Of a stretch of 64,000 bases of DNA, positions 1 through 8,423 are shown piece by piece. Every line of letters begins with the position of its first letter. The stretch's first letter is position 1. This DNA comes from Variovorax boronicumulans (GTDB lineage: Bacteria > Pseudomonadota > Gammaproteobacteria > Burkholderiales > Burkholderiaceae_C), in the NCBI RefSeq assembly GCF_029892485.1, contig NZ_JARXVG010000011.1:184400-248399 (forward strand), in the 5' to 3' direction. The notes beneath the pieces were generated by a model that saw only the letters and a program-made list of their open reading frames with translations, was not told the origin of the DNA and did not search any database. The translations under genes were made by a program, and so were the position numbers.

Positions 1-601
1 GCCCGCTGAAGATGCGGGCCACGCGGCTGAACAGCGCGCGCAGAAAACGCCAGCTCTTGCGGATGAGCCACACGCTGAGCACCAGCACGAGGACGAACAG
101 CACGAGAAAGACGAGCGGATGCGCCACCGCAAGCCACAGCCCGGCCGGCACCATCGTGTCTTCGACCAGCGAAGCGCCCACGTTGGAAAACGGCTCGGGC
201 GAGGTGTTGATGGCCGCGCGCGTCGTGGCCTTGGCCGCATGCGCTGTGGCCGCGAAGCTGCCGCCGAGCAGCGCGGCCACGATGGCCATCACGCCATGGT
301 CCGCACCGAACACGCTGGCCGCGAGCGCCGCGCCGGCGGGAATGCGGATCGCGGTGTGCACCACGTCCCAGAGCGAATCGAGGCCGGGAATCTTGTCGGC
401 GAAGAACTCGATGAACACCATGAAGCCGCTGGCCGCCATCACCACGGGGTGCGCCAGCAGTTGCAGCCCGCTCGGCAGCGGCACCCAGCCAAAGTAGCCG
501 ACGATGCCGGTCAGCAGCACCACGAGATACAGGCGCACGCCGCTGGCCCAGCCGATGGCGGCGGACAGGGCGAGCAGTTGGGGCATGTCGAGCGCGTCCA
601 T
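1..601 (-). CDS. DUF4126-type integral membrane protein (3' end outside window)
   Basis: About 200 codons are visible from an ATG at 601 and the frame runs off the left edge without a stop. The start is preceded by an AAAGGA ribosome-binding site. The product reads as an inner-membrane protein with hydrophobic helices near residues 8-37, 53-70, 91-117 and 150-178, and a basic tail (RKSWRFLRAL) after the last helix. The pattern (N-terminal ASGVRLY, then a central glycine/alanine-rich helix pair and a TSPEPFSN stretch) fits the DUF4126 family, whose function is not known. It lies 21 bases after liuC on the same strand, so it is probably co-transcribed with the liu genes, but no metabolic role follows from that. 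Confidence 0.7.
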   Translation of the reverse strand, partial: MDALDMPQLLALSAAIGWASGVRLYLVVLLTGIVGYFGWVPLPSGLQLLAHPVVMAASGFMVFIEFFADKIPGLDSLWDVVHTAIRIPAGAALAASVFGADHGVMAIVAALLGGSFAATAHAAKATTRAAINTSPEPFSNVGASLVEDTMVPAGLWLAVAHPLVFLVLFVLVLVLSVWLIRKSWRFLRALFSRVARIFSG

Positions 602-622
602 GGTGTGTCCTTTGCTTGCAGG

Positions 623-1414
623 TCAGCCGGCGAGCCAGGAGGGCTTGCGTTTCTGCAGGAACGCCTGCACGCCTTCGCGGCCTTCGTCGCTCGCGCGGAT
701 GTCGGCGATGCCTTCGACGGTCTTTGCGATGAGCGCGTCGTCGATCTCGCGGCCGTCCACGTCGGCGATCAGTTGCTTGCAGGCGCGCACGGCAGCCGGG
801 CTCGCGCCGGTCAGTGCCTTCAGCAGTTCATCGACCTTGGCATCGAGCGCATCGGCGGCCACCACTTCATGCACGAAGCCGATGCGGTGCGCCTCGGCGG
901 CGGTGAAGCGCTCGGCCGTGAGGAAGTAGCGCTGCGAGGCGCGCGTGCCCATCGCACGCAGCACGTAGGGACTGATGGTCGCAGGCACGAGGCCGATCTT
1001 GACTTCGCTGAGGCAATACCACGCGGTGTCCACGCTCACGGCCATGTCGCAGGCCGCGACCAGCCCCATGCCGCCCGCATACACATCGCCCTGCACGCGC
1101 GCGATGGTGGGCTTGGGGCACTCGGCGATGGTGCGCAGCATGGCTGCCAGCTTGCCCGCATCGGCGATGTTCTCGCCCCGCGTGTAGTCGGCCATGCGGC
1201 GCATCCAGTTGAGGTTCGCGCCGGCGCAGAAGGCCGGGCCGTTCGCGCCGAGCACGATGGCTTTCACCTGCGGCGCGGCGCCGGCTTGGGTGAAAGCCTG
1301 CGTCAGCTCGGCGATGACCACGTCGTCGAAGGCATTGCGCGCGTCGGGCTGGTCGAGCCAGATGCGGGCGATGGGGCCGTCGATCCGGAGATCGAGTTTT
1401 TCGAAATCGCTCAT
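623..1414 (-). CDS. liuC: enoyl-CoA hydratase/isomerase family, probable methylglutaconyl-CoA hydratase
   Basis: Crotonase-fold protein of 263 aa that should hydrate 3-methylglutaconyl-CoA to HMG-CoA, the step after methylcrotonyl-CoA carboxylation in leucine breakdown. The oxyanion-hole segments FCAGANL (62-68) and YAGGMGL (112-118) are present, as is the catalytic glutamate E137 in SEVKIG. The second acidic residue of classical crotonases (the E of GGGxEL) is replaced by Gly, which I recall from bacterial LiuC-type enzymes. The start MSDFEKL at 1414 is chosen over an upstream in-frame ATG because it overlaps the preceding stop by four bases (ATGA), the usual translational-coupling arrangement. 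The specific substrate is inferred from the liu neighbours. Confidence 0.82.
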   Translation of the reverse strand: MSDFEKLDLRIDGPIARIWLDQPDARNAFDDVVIAELTQAFTQAGAAPQVKAIVLGANGPAFCAGANLNWMRRMADYTRGENIADAGKLAAMLRTIAECPKPTIARVQGDVYAGGMGLVAACDMAVSVDTAWYCLSEVKIGLVPATISPYVLRAMGTRASQRYFLTAERFTAAEAHRIGFVHEVVAADALDAKVDELLKALTGASPAAVRACKQLIADVDGREIDDALIAKTVEGIADIRASDEGREGVQAFLQKRKPSWLAG

Positions 1415-2574
1415 GGGGTGCGTGCGTCCTGCCGGACTCTGGAGAGTTGATTGACACGACCGATGCGTTGGTGCGGGTCGGCCTGCCACACGACGCGATC
1501 GTCCACGGCGTAGAGCCAGCAGGTCTTTCCTTCCCGCTCACAGGTGTTCAGGACATCGGCCATTGCCGCGCTGCCTGAGGCAAAGGCTGCACTGCCGTCG
1601 GCCGCGATCGCGAAGGCGCGTGGCATGGGCAAGGCGAGGAACCGCAGATAGCGATCCTTGCTTTTCTCGCGCACGGGCACCGGGGAGGGATCGTTGACGT
1701 CGGCGAAGTGGCTGTCTGTCGGCAACCTGTAGAGGCTGACAGCAGGGCCTGGGGCCGCCGCAGTCCGCTCGGCCGCGGCGGCCTTCGGCTTCTGATAGAC
1801 CACGGTGTAATCGACCGCGTAGACGGTGCACTCGCCCTGGTGGCGCTCGGTGCAATATTCCATCGCCCGCTGCGTGGGATCCGAGGGCCGGCTGATGTCG
1901 CGCGGCACCAGGCCGTCGGCCCAGTGGACCCAGGTACTGCCGCCAGACTGCCGCAGGACAAGGGTCCGCGGCGGCTTGTTCTGCAGGAACTTCTGATATG
2001 CCGCACGGCCCTCCGCGTCCAGCCCCGGAACGGCATCGATGTCGTCGACCGCAGCGCTTGCCGCCGCCGCTGCGCCGGCATCACCCCCCGCCACGCCTCG
2101 CAGGTGCACTTCGGCGCTGCCGGTGCCCGCATGGCATTCATAGGCATTGGGCGTCGACAGCACGGCACCGTCGTAAAAACTCTCGACCTGCGTCACCGTG
2201 TGCACGCCGCGCGCCCGTGCCGCCTCGACCAGCGCCACCAGCGTATTGCGCAACGCCTCGCGGCATGTTTCCTCGTCGCTGCGGATCACCGGGCGCCCGT
2301 CGGCATAGCGCTGCGTGCCCGAGTAAGGCCGCGCATAGCTCTGCGCCGTCAGCATCTGCGCCTGCGGCGCCTTGGCCTGCGGCACGACTGCGAAGCGGAG
2401 CTGCACGTCGTTGCCGATCGCATCGCGCGTCGCCGGCTGCTGCATCACCGGAAAGATGGGCAACACCAGCCGCGTGTCGCGTGCGAACGCGGGCATGGCC
2501 AATGCCGCCAGGCAGGCAGAAAGCACAAAAAAGCTGACTCTCGACTGACTCGTACCGAAGGATTTCGAGACCAT
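1411..2574 (-). CDS. secreted protein of unknown function with duplicated C-x-Y-AVD motif
   Basis: A 387-aa protein with a Sec signal peptide (hydrophobic 13-29, cleavage likely after AFA at 29-31), hence periplasmic or exported. Residues about 100-163 contain a cysteine, a helix, a G-V-x-T-V..ESFYDG stretch and YECHAG; this resembles a family of small secreted proteins often mislabelled as excinuclease subunits. Two related segments follow: 238-261 (CTERHQGEC..YAVDYTVVYQ) and 342-364 (CEREGKTC..YAVDDRVVWQ), each with two cysteines that could form a disulfide. It sits between liuB (36-base gap) and liuC (4-base overlap) in an otherwise cytoplasmic CoA-ester operon. No enzymatic motif is recognisable and its function is unknown. 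Confidence 0.75.
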   Translation of the reverse strand: MVSKSFGTSQSRVSFFVLSACLAALAMPAFARDTRLVLPIFPVMQQPATRDAIGNDVQLRFAVVPQAKAPQAQMLTAQSYARPYSGTQRYADGRPVIRSDEETCREALRNTLVALVEAARARGVHTVTQVESFYDGAVLSTPNAYECHAGTGSAEVHLRGVAGGDAGAAAAASAAVDDIDAVPGLDAEGRAAYQKFLQNKPPRTLVLRQSGGSTWVHWADGLVPRDISRPSDPTQRAMEYCTERHQGECTVYAVDYTVVYQKPKAAAAERTAAAPGPAVSLYRLPTDSHFADVNDPSPVPVREKSKDRYLRFLALPMPRAFAIAADGSAAFASGSAAMADVLNTCEREGKTCWLYAVDDRVVWQADPHQRIGRVNQLSRVRQDARTP

Positions 2575-2610
2575 GGGATTACTTCCTGTTCGAAGCCGGC
2601 GAATGCCGAC

Positions 2611-4239
2611 TTACATGCGGAAGATACCGAACTTCGGCTCTGGAATGGGCGCATTTCGCGCAGCCGCAAGGCCCAGCGCAAGCACGCGGCGCGTGTCGGC
2701 CGGATCGATGATTCCGTCGTCCCACAACCGCGCAGTCGCGTAGTAGGGATGGCCCTGGTCTTCGTACTGTTGGCGGATCGGCGCCTTGAAGGCTTCTTCC
2801 TCGTCCTTGCTCCAGCTGCCGCCCTTCAACTCGATGCCGTCGCGCTTCACCGTGGCCAGCACGCTCGCGGCCTGCTCGCCGCCCATCACGCTGATGCGCG
2901 CGTTGGGCCACATCCAGAGAAAACGCGGGCTGTACGCGCGGCCGCACATGCCGTAGTTGCCGGCGCCGAAGCTGCCGCCGATGATGATGGTGAACTTGGG
3001 CACGTTGGCGGTGGCCACGGCCGTCACCATCTTCGCGCCGTGGCGCGCGATGCCTTCGTTCTCGTACTTGCGGCCCACCATGAAGCCAGTGATGTTCTGC
3101 AGGAACACCAGCGGTATCTTGCGGTGGCAGCACAGCTCGATGAAATGCGCACCTTTCTGCGCCGACTCGCTGAACAGGATGCCGTTGTTGGCGATGATGC
3201 CGACGGGCATGCCCTCGATCTCCGCGAAGCCGCAGACCAGCGTGGCGCCGAAGCGGGCCTTGAACTCGTGGAACTCGCTGCCGTCGACGATGCGCGCGAT
3301 GATCTCGCGCACGTCGAAAGGCTTGCGGGTGTCGGTGGGGATCACGCCGTAGAGTTCTTCGCGCGGAAACGCGGGCGCGTTCACTGCCGGATGTGCGGCC
3401 GGCTGTTGCACTGCAGCCTTCGCATTGAGATTCGCAACGGCCGAACGCGCGAGCGCCAGCGCATGCAGGTCGTTCTGCGCGAGGTGATCGACCACGCCCG
3501 ACAGCCGCGTGTGCACGTCGCCGCCGCCCAGGTCTTCGGCCGTCACGACCTCGCCGGTGGCAGCCTTCACGAGCGGCGGGCCGCCCAGGAAGATCGTGCC
3601 CTGGTTCTTCACGATGATCGATTCGTCGCTCATCGCCGGCACGTACGCACCGCCTGCCGTGCACGAGCCCATGACCACCGCGATCTGCGGAATGCCCTGG
3701 GCGCTCATGTTGGCCTGGTTGTAGAAGATGCGGCCGAAGTGGTCGCGGTCGGGGAACACCTCATCCTGGTTCGGCAGGTTCGCGCCGCCCGAGTCGACCA
3801 AGTAGATGCAGGGCAGGCGGTTCTGTTCGGCGATCTCCTGCGCGCGCAGGTGCTTCTTCACCGTCATCGGGTAGTAGGTGCCGCCCTTCACCGTCGCGTC
3901 GTTGCAGACGATCATGCAGTCCACACCGTTCACGCGACCGATGCCGGTGATGATGCCGGCGCCGGGCGCCGACTCCGCGCCCTTGGCATCGAGGTACATC
4001 GCATGCGCAGCGAGCGGCGCAATCTCCAGGAACGGCGTGCCCGGGTCGAGCAGCTCGGCCACGCGGTCGCGCGGCAGCAGCTTGCCGCGGCCCGTGTGCT
4101 TGGCGCGCGCGGCCTCGCCGCCGCCCTGCTCCACTTTGGCGAACTGCGCGTGCAGATCGTCGACCAGTGCGCGCATGGCTGCTGCATTGCCCTGGAAGTC
4201 CGCAGAGCGGGCATTGAGTTTGGTTTCGAGTTTGCTCAT
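2611..4239 (-). CDS. liuB: acyl-CoA carboxylase carboxyltransferase subunit (methylcrotonyl-CoA carboxylase beta)
   Basis: A 542-aa carboxyltransferase that transfers CO2 from carboxybiotin to 3-methylcrotonyl-CoA, making 3-methylglutaconyl-CoA. Both crotonase-like halves are present: the N half contains GRGKLLPRDRV and an oxyanion-hole glycine run (GSCTAGGAYVPAMSDE), and the C half contains FLQNITGFMVG and GGSFGAGNYGMCGRAY. The C-terminal WDDGIIDPADTRRVL is typical of MCC-beta. Length matches LiuB (about 535 aa). The start MSKLETKL at 4239 overlaps the upstream ligase stop by four bases; the open frame upstream of it is only a read-through. The biotin-carrying alpha subunit (LiuD) is not in the window and may lie beyond the left edge. 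Confidence 0.92.
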   Translation of the reverse strand: MSKLETKLNARSADFQGNAAAMRALVDDLHAQFAKVEQGGGEAARAKHTGRGKLLPRDRVAELLDPGTPFLEIAPLAAHAMYLDAKGAESAPGAGIITGIGRVNGVDCMIVCNDATVKGGTYYPMTVKKHLRAQEIAEQNRLPCIYLVDSGGANLPNQDEVFPDRDHFGRIFYNQANMSAQGIPQIAVVMGSCTAGGAYVPAMSDESIIVKNQGTIFLGGPPLVKAATGEVVTAEDLGGGDVHTRLSGVVDHLAQNDLHALALARSAVANLNAKAAVQQPAAHPAVNAPAFPREELYGVIPTDTRKPFDVREIIARIVDGSEFHEFKARFGATLVCGFAEIEGMPVGIIANNGILFSESAQKGAHFIELCCHRKIPLVFLQNITGFMVGRKYENEGIARHGAKMVTAVATANVPKFTIIIGGSFGAGNYGMCGRAYSPRFLWMWPNARISVMGGEQAASVLATVKRDGIELKGGSWSKDEEEAFKAPIRQQYEDQGHPYYATARLWDDGIIDPADTRRVLALGLAAARNAPIPEPKFGIFRM

Positions 4240-5918
4240 GCTGTCTTTTCTTGCGTGAGACCGAGTTGCTCGGTCATGGCATCGCGGATCTTGAATTTCT
4301 GGATCTTGCCGGTCACCGTCATCGGAAATCCGGTGACGAACTGGATGTACTTCGGCACCTTGTAGTGCGCGATCTGGCCCTTGCAGAAGTCGCGGATCTC
4401 GGTGTCGGTCGCGCTCTGGCCGGGCTTGACGATGATCCAGGCGCACAGCTCTTCGCCGTATTTCCTGTCGGGCAGGCCGACCACCTGCACGTCCTGCACT
4501 TTCGGGTGGCGGTACAGGAACTCCTCGATCTCGCGCGGGTAGATGTTCTCGCCGCCGCGGATCACCAGGTCCTTGATGCGGCCGACGATGTTGACGTAGC
4601 CCTCGGCGTCCATCGTGGCGAGGTCGCCGGTGTGCATCCAGTGCTCGGCGTCGATGGCTTCGCGTGTCTTCGGCTCGTCTTCCCAGTAGCCGTGCATCAC
4701 CGAATAGCCGCGGGTGCAGAGTTCGCCCGACTTGCCCACGGGCATGACGGCGCCGGTCTCCGGATCGATGATCTTCACTTCGATGTGCGGCTGCACAGTG
4801 CCGACGGTGGCCACGCGCTTGCCCAGCGGCGTGTCGGTGCTGCTCTGGCAGCTCACCGGGCTGGTCTCCGTCATGCCGTAGGCGATGGTGATTTCGCCCA
4901 GGTGCATCTGGTGGACCACACGCTTCATCACCTCGATCGGGCACGGCGAGCCGGCCATGATGCCGGTGCGCAGCGTGGAGAGATCGAACTCCTTGAAGCG
5001 CGGATGGTCCAGCTCGGCAATGAACATCGTGGGCACGCCATGCAGGCCGGTGCACTTCTCGGCCTGCACGGTCTCCAGCACGGTGAGTGGATCGAAACCG
5101 TCGTTCGGATACACGATCGCCGAGCCGTGCGTGAGGCAGGCCAGGTTGCCGAGCACCATGCCGAAGCAGTGGTACAGCGGCACCGGAATGCAGAGCTTGT
5201 CGATGGGCGAGAGCTTCATGCACTCGCCGATGAAGAAGCCGTTGTTCAGGATGTTGCGGTGCGTGAGCGTCGCGCCCTTCGGGAAACCCGTGGTGCCGCT
5301 GGTGAACTGGATGTTGATGCGGTCGGTGGCGTTCAGCGTCTTCTGCACCGTCGCCACGCGCGGGTCGTTCGCGTTGCCGCTTGCGAGCAGCTGGCTGAAA
5401 CGCTGCATGCCCGGCTCTTCCACATCGGCAGCGGCCTTGCCGTCGATCCAGAAGGTGTGCTGCAGCTGCGGCAGGCGCTTGGAGCCCAGTTCCCGCAGCA
5501 TGCCGAGATAGTCGCTGGTCTTGAACTGCGCCATCGTCACCAGCACCTTGCAGCCGACCTTGTTGAGCGCGTACTCGAGCTCGGAGGTGCGATAGGCCGG
5601 GTTGATGTTGACGAGGATCAGGCCGACCTTGGCGGTGGCGATCTGCATCAGCACCCAGGGCGCGTTGTTGTGCGACCAGATGCCGACGCGGTCGCCGGGG
5701 GCGAGGCCGAGGTTCAACAGGGCGCTTGCGAGCCTGTTCGATTCGGTCTGCAGCTCGCGGTAGGTGAAGCGCTGGCCTTCGTGGCGGCTGATGAGGGCTT
5801 CGCGGTCGGGTTGCCTAGCGACCATGTCGTCGAAGAAATCGCCGATGGTCTGCTCGATCAGCGAGACGTCGGTGGCGCCTTTTCCGTAGCTCTGGGTCAA
5901 CGCAGCAGTCATGCTCAT
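4236..5918 (-). CDS. AMP-forming acyl-CoA synthetase
   Basis: A 560-aa member of the ANL superfamily that activates a carboxylic acid to its CoA thioester through an acyl-adenylate. The phosphate-binding loop FTSGTTGFPKG is at 205-215, the YGMTETSP motif lies about 345-352, the hinge GRIKDLVIRGGENIYP about 455-470, and the C-terminal catalytic lysine is in TGKIQK. An AAGGAG site precedes the ATG at 5918. Placement between liuA and liuB suggests a short or branched substrate such as isovalerate or an acyclic-terpene acid, but the substrate cannot be read from sequence. Similar ligases sit in liu/atu-type clusters of other beta-proteobacteria. Confidence 0.88.
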   Translation of the reverse strand: MSMTAALTQSYGKGATDVSLIEQTIGDFFDDMVARQPDREALISRHEGQRFTYRELQTESNRLASALLNLGLAPGDRVGIWSHNNAPWVLMQIATAKVGLILVNINPAYRTSELEYALNKVGCKVLVTMAQFKTSDYLGMLRELGSKRLPQLQHTFWIDGKAAADVEEPGMQRFSQLLASGNANDPRVATVQKTLNATDRINIQFTSGTTGFPKGATLTHRNILNNGFFIGECMKLSPIDKLCIPVPLYHCFGMVLGNLACLTHGSAIVYPNDGFDPLTVLETVQAEKCTGLHGVPTMFIAELDHPRFKEFDLSTLRTGIMAGSPCPIEVMKRVVHQMHLGEITIAYGMTETSPVSCQSSTDTPLGKRVATVGTVQPHIEVKIIDPETGAVMPVGKSGELCTRGYSVMHGYWEDEPKTREAIDAEHWMHTGDLATMDAEGYVNIVGRIKDLVIRGGENIYPREIEEFLYRHPKVQDVQVVGLPDRKYGEELCAWIIVKPGQSATDTEIRDFCKGQIAHYKVPKYIQFVTGFPMTVTGKIQKFKIRDAMTEQLGLTQEKTA

Positions 5919-5941
5919 GTTCCTTGTCTCCTTGTCTTGCT

Positions 5942-6053
5942 CCTTCCCCTTCCGGGGGAAGGTTGGGATGGGGGCAAGCGGCGTTTGTCAGGCGCTGTGC
6001 TTCATCGATTGCCGCGAGCCCCCACCCCTGCCCTCCCCCGGAAGGGGAGGGAG
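5942..6053. repeat. REP-like inverted repeat pair between ligase and liuA
   Basis: Two G/C-tract arms in opposite orientation: left arm about 5942-5975 (CTTCCCCTTCCGGGGGAAG, then TTGGGATGGGGGC) and right arm about 6017-6052 (GCCCCCACCCCTGCC, then CTCCCCCGGAAGGGGAGG). Each arm is a small hairpin with a TTCC or CCGG centre, and the arms can also pair with each other. This resembles the paired REP/BIME-type palindromes scattered in Comamonadaceae genomes. It fills the only sizable gap in the liu operon and could attenuate or stabilise the polycistronic mRNA. Confidence 0.7.
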
Positions 6054-6062
6054 AAAAGCAGC

Positions 6063-7235
6063 TTACGCAGTTTCCGCGAACAGCTCGCGCCCGATCAGCA
6101 TCCGGCGAATCTCGCTCGTGCCCGCGCCAATCTCATACAGCTTCGCATCGCGCCACAGCCGCTCCACCGGAAAGTCCTTCGTGTACCCGACGCCGCCCAG
6201 CGCCTGGATCGCCTCGCCGGCCATCCATGTCGCCTTCTCGGCCGAGTAAAGAATGGCGCCGGCTGCATCCTTGCGAAAGGTGCGCGCATGGTCGTTGCGG
6301 TCGCAGGCCTTGCCCACCGCATACACGTAGGCACGCGTGGCCTGCCACGTCGAGTACATGTCCGCCAGCTTGCCCTGCATGAGCTGGAACTCGCCGATGC
6401 TCTGGCCGAACTGCTTGCGCTCGTGCACGAAGGGCAGCACCGCATCCATGCACGCGGCCATGATGCCCAGCGGGCCGCCCGAGAGCACTGCGCGCTCATA
6501 GTCCAGACCACTCATCAGCACCTTGGCGCCCGTGCCTTCGCCGCCGAGCACGTTCTCTTCGGGCACTTCGCAGTTGTCGAAGAACAGCGGGTAGGTGTTG
6601 GAGCCGCGCATGCCCAGCTTGTCGAGCTTGGTGCCGGCCGAGAAGCCCTTGAAGTTCTTCTCGACGATGAAAGCTGTCATGCCGCGCGCGCCCATCTCAG
6701 GCTCGGTCTTGGCGTAGATGACCAGCGTGTCGGCGTCTCCGCCGTTGGTGATCCACATCTTGCCGCCGTTGAGCACGTAGTAGCCGTTCTTCTTCTCGGC
6801 CTTGAGCTTCATGCTCACAACGTCGGAGCCGGCGTTGGGCTCGCTCATGGCCAGTGCGCCGACGTGCTCGCCGCTCACCAGCTTGGGCAGGTACTTCTTC
6901 TTCTGCGCATCGCTGCCGTTGCGGTGGATCTGGTTCACGCACAGGTTGGAGTGCGCGCCATACGACAGGCCCACCGAGGCCGAGGCGCGCGAGACTTCTT
7001 CCATGGCCACGATGTGCGCCAGGTAGCCCAGCTCGGTGCCGCCGAATTCTTCCTTCACCGTCATGCCGTGCAGGCCGAGCTCGCCCAGTTTCTGCCAGAG
7101 GTCGTGCGGGAACAGGTTGTCGCGGTCGATGTCGGCGGCGCGCGGGGCGATTTCATTCGCGGCGAAGTCCTGGATGGCGCTGCGCAGCGAGTCGATGTCC
7201 TCGCCCAGGTCGAAGTTCAGGCCGGGATCGTGCAT
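6063..7235 (-). CDS. liuA: isovaleryl-CoA dehydrogenase
   Basis: A 390-aa FAD flavoprotein that oxidises isovaleryl-CoA to 3-methylcrotonyl-CoA and passes electrons to ETF. The acyl-CoA dehydrogenase signatures ALAMSEPNAGSD (127-138) and WITNGG (161-166) are present. The decisive mark is the catalytic glutamate in GLDYERAV (E247), with Gly in place of Glu in the later YEIGAGTSEIRR motif; this arrangement separates isovaleryl-CoA dehydrogenases from short- and medium-chain enzymes. The start MHDPGLNF is chosen because a GAGGAGAC site lies just upstream; an in-frame ATG 41 codons earlier would add a tail lacking family character. First gene of the operon, divergent from an AraC regulator. Confidence 0.95.
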   Translation of the reverse strand: MHDPGLNFDLGEDIDSLRSAIQDFAANEIAPRAADIDRDNLFPHDLWQKLGELGLHGMTVKEEFGGTELGYLAHIVAMEEVSRASASVGLSYGAHSNLCVNQIHRNGSDAQKKKYLPKLVSGEHVGALAMSEPNAGSDVVSMKLKAEKKNGYYVLNGGKMWITNGGDADTLVIYAKTEPEMGARGMTAFIVEKNFKGFSAGTKLDKLGMRGSNTYPLFFDNCEVPEENVLGGEGTGAKVLMSGLDYERAVLSGGPLGIMAACMDAVLPFVHERKQFGQSIGEFQLMQGKLADMYSTWQATRAYVYAVGKACDRNDHARTFRKDAAGAILYSAEKATWMAGEAIQALGGVGYTKDFPVERLWRDAKLYEIGAGTSEIRRMLIGRELFAETA

Positions 7236-7323
7236 GTGTCTTGTCTCCTCTGAGGTGTCGGCGCGCAGGGCTGCCCACGCGGAATGGCGCTTGGAAGAAA
7301 CGCAGCTTACGCCTCGCCGCGCC

Positions 7324-7358
7324 GCAATTGGCGCCACAATGGTTGCAAATTGCGCCAC
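7324..7358. promoter_or_regulatory. candidate AraC-type operator: direct repeat with 21-bp period
   Basis: Two 14-base half sites, GCAATTGGCGCCAC (7324-7337) and GCAAATTGCGCCAC (7345-7358), match at 12 of 14 positions and start exactly 21 bp apart, two turns of the helix. AraC-family proteins bind such head-to-tail repeats with two HTH motifs per monomer. The site lies in the 140-base gap between liuA and the divergent AraC gene, nearer the regulator start, so it may serve both promoters. Binding is inferred. Confidence 0.55.
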
Positions 7359-7375
7359 GACTTCACCGCCCGAAC

Positions 7376-8404
7376 ATGACCTCGCCCGCCTTCCTGAAGC
7401 CCGCCCGCGCCGTCACCCCCATGGCCTTCGTGAGAGCCATCGCGAAGGGCTACGAGCGCTACGGCATGGACCCCGCCGAGGCCCTGAAGTCGGCACAGAT
7501 CACGCCGCGCGAACTGGCCCGGCCAGGCGCGCGGGTGACGGCGGCGCAGTTCGAGGCACTGTCGGAACACGCCATGCAGGAACTGGACGACGAGGCCCTC
7601 GGCTGGTTCTCGCGGCGCCTGCCCTGGGGCAGCTACGGCATGCTGTGCCGCGCCTCGCTGACCTCGCCCGACCTGGGCGTGGCCATCAAGCGCTGGTGTC
7701 GCCATCACCGCCTGCTGACGGAAGACATCGGCCTCGCGCTCGAAGTGGCCGGCGGCGTGGCCACGCTGCGCATCACCGAGAACCGCCCGCTGGACGAGGC
7801 CTTCCGCGAGTTCTGCCTGGTCACCAGCCTGCGCTTCATGCACGGCTACATGTGCTGGGCCATCGATTCGCGCATCTCGCTGCGCAACGCCACCTTTCCG
7901 TTTGCGGCGCCGCCCCACCGCGACGCCTACGCGCCGATGTTCACGCCGGAAGTGCGTTTCGACGCCGCGCAGGCCACCCTCAGCTTCGACGAGCGCTATC
8001 TCGCCCTGCCGCTGCAGCGCGACGAGCGCGCGCTGCGCACCATGCTCAAGCGCGCGCTGCCGCTCACCATCCTGCAATACCGCCGCGACCGGCTGCTGGG
8101 CCAGCGCGTGCGCGAACTGCTGCGCTCGCGCGCGGCGGAGGCCAGCACTGCCGAGGCGCTGGCGGGGCTGTTGAACGTGTCAGGGCGGACGCTGCACCGG
8201 CAGCTGCACGAGGAAGGCACTTCGCTGCAGACGCTGAAGAACGAAGTGCGCCACGAACTGGCGGTGGAGCAATTGCGCCGCACCAACCGCCCGATCAAGC
8301 AGGTGGCGCTGGCGGTGGGCTTTCGCAACGAGAAGAGCTTTTCACGCGCGTTCCTGCAATGGACCGGGCATGCGCCGCGGGACTTCCGGGCGCAGGGGCT
8401 CTAA
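7376..8404 (+). CDS. AraC-family transcriptional regulator, likely controls the liu operon
   Basis: A 342-aa regulator with an N-terminal arabinose-binding-like regulatory domain (PF12625 type, about 20-205; contains LTEDIGLALE and REFCLVTSLRFMHGY) and a C-terminal double HTH (about 240-340; LAGLLNVSGRTLHRQLHEEG and IKQVALAVGFRNEKSFSRAF, ending WTGHAPRDFR). This architecture is typical of OruR/ArgR-type regulators that sense small metabolites. It is divergent from liuA across 140 bases containing a phased direct repeat. Many beta/gamma proteobacteria control liu genes with the MerR protein LiuR; here an AraC protein holds the adjacent position and a LiuR-like gene lies 14 kb away. Confidence 0.88.
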   Translation: MTSPAFLKPARAVTPMAFVRAIAKGYERYGMDPAEALKSAQITPRELARPGARVTAAQFEALSEHAMQELDDEALGWFSRRLPWGSYGMLCRASLTSPDLGVAIKRWCRHHRLLTEDIGLALEVAGGVATLRITENRPLDEAFREFCLVTSLRFMHGYMCWAIDSRISLRNATFPFAAPPHRDAYAPMFTPEVRFDAAQATLSFDERYLALPLQRDERALRTMLKRALPLTILQYRRDRLLGQRVRELLRSRAAEASTAEALAGLLNVSGRTLHRQLHEEGTSLQTLKNEVRHELAVEQLRRTNRPIKQVALAVGFRNEKSFSRAFLQWTGHAPRDFRAQGL

Positions 8405-8423
8405 CAGCGAAGGCTCAAGCGCA

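Noticed and set aside
623..1414. Missing first catalytic Glu in the LiuC-like hydratase as an inactivating change
   Set aside because: Gly at this place recurs in bacterial LiuC-type proteins; the second Glu is present.
4251..7253. 1000-codon plus-strand frame over the ligase and liuA genes
   Set aside because: Same artefact; it also crosses the REP-like repeat, which a real gene would be unlikely to do.
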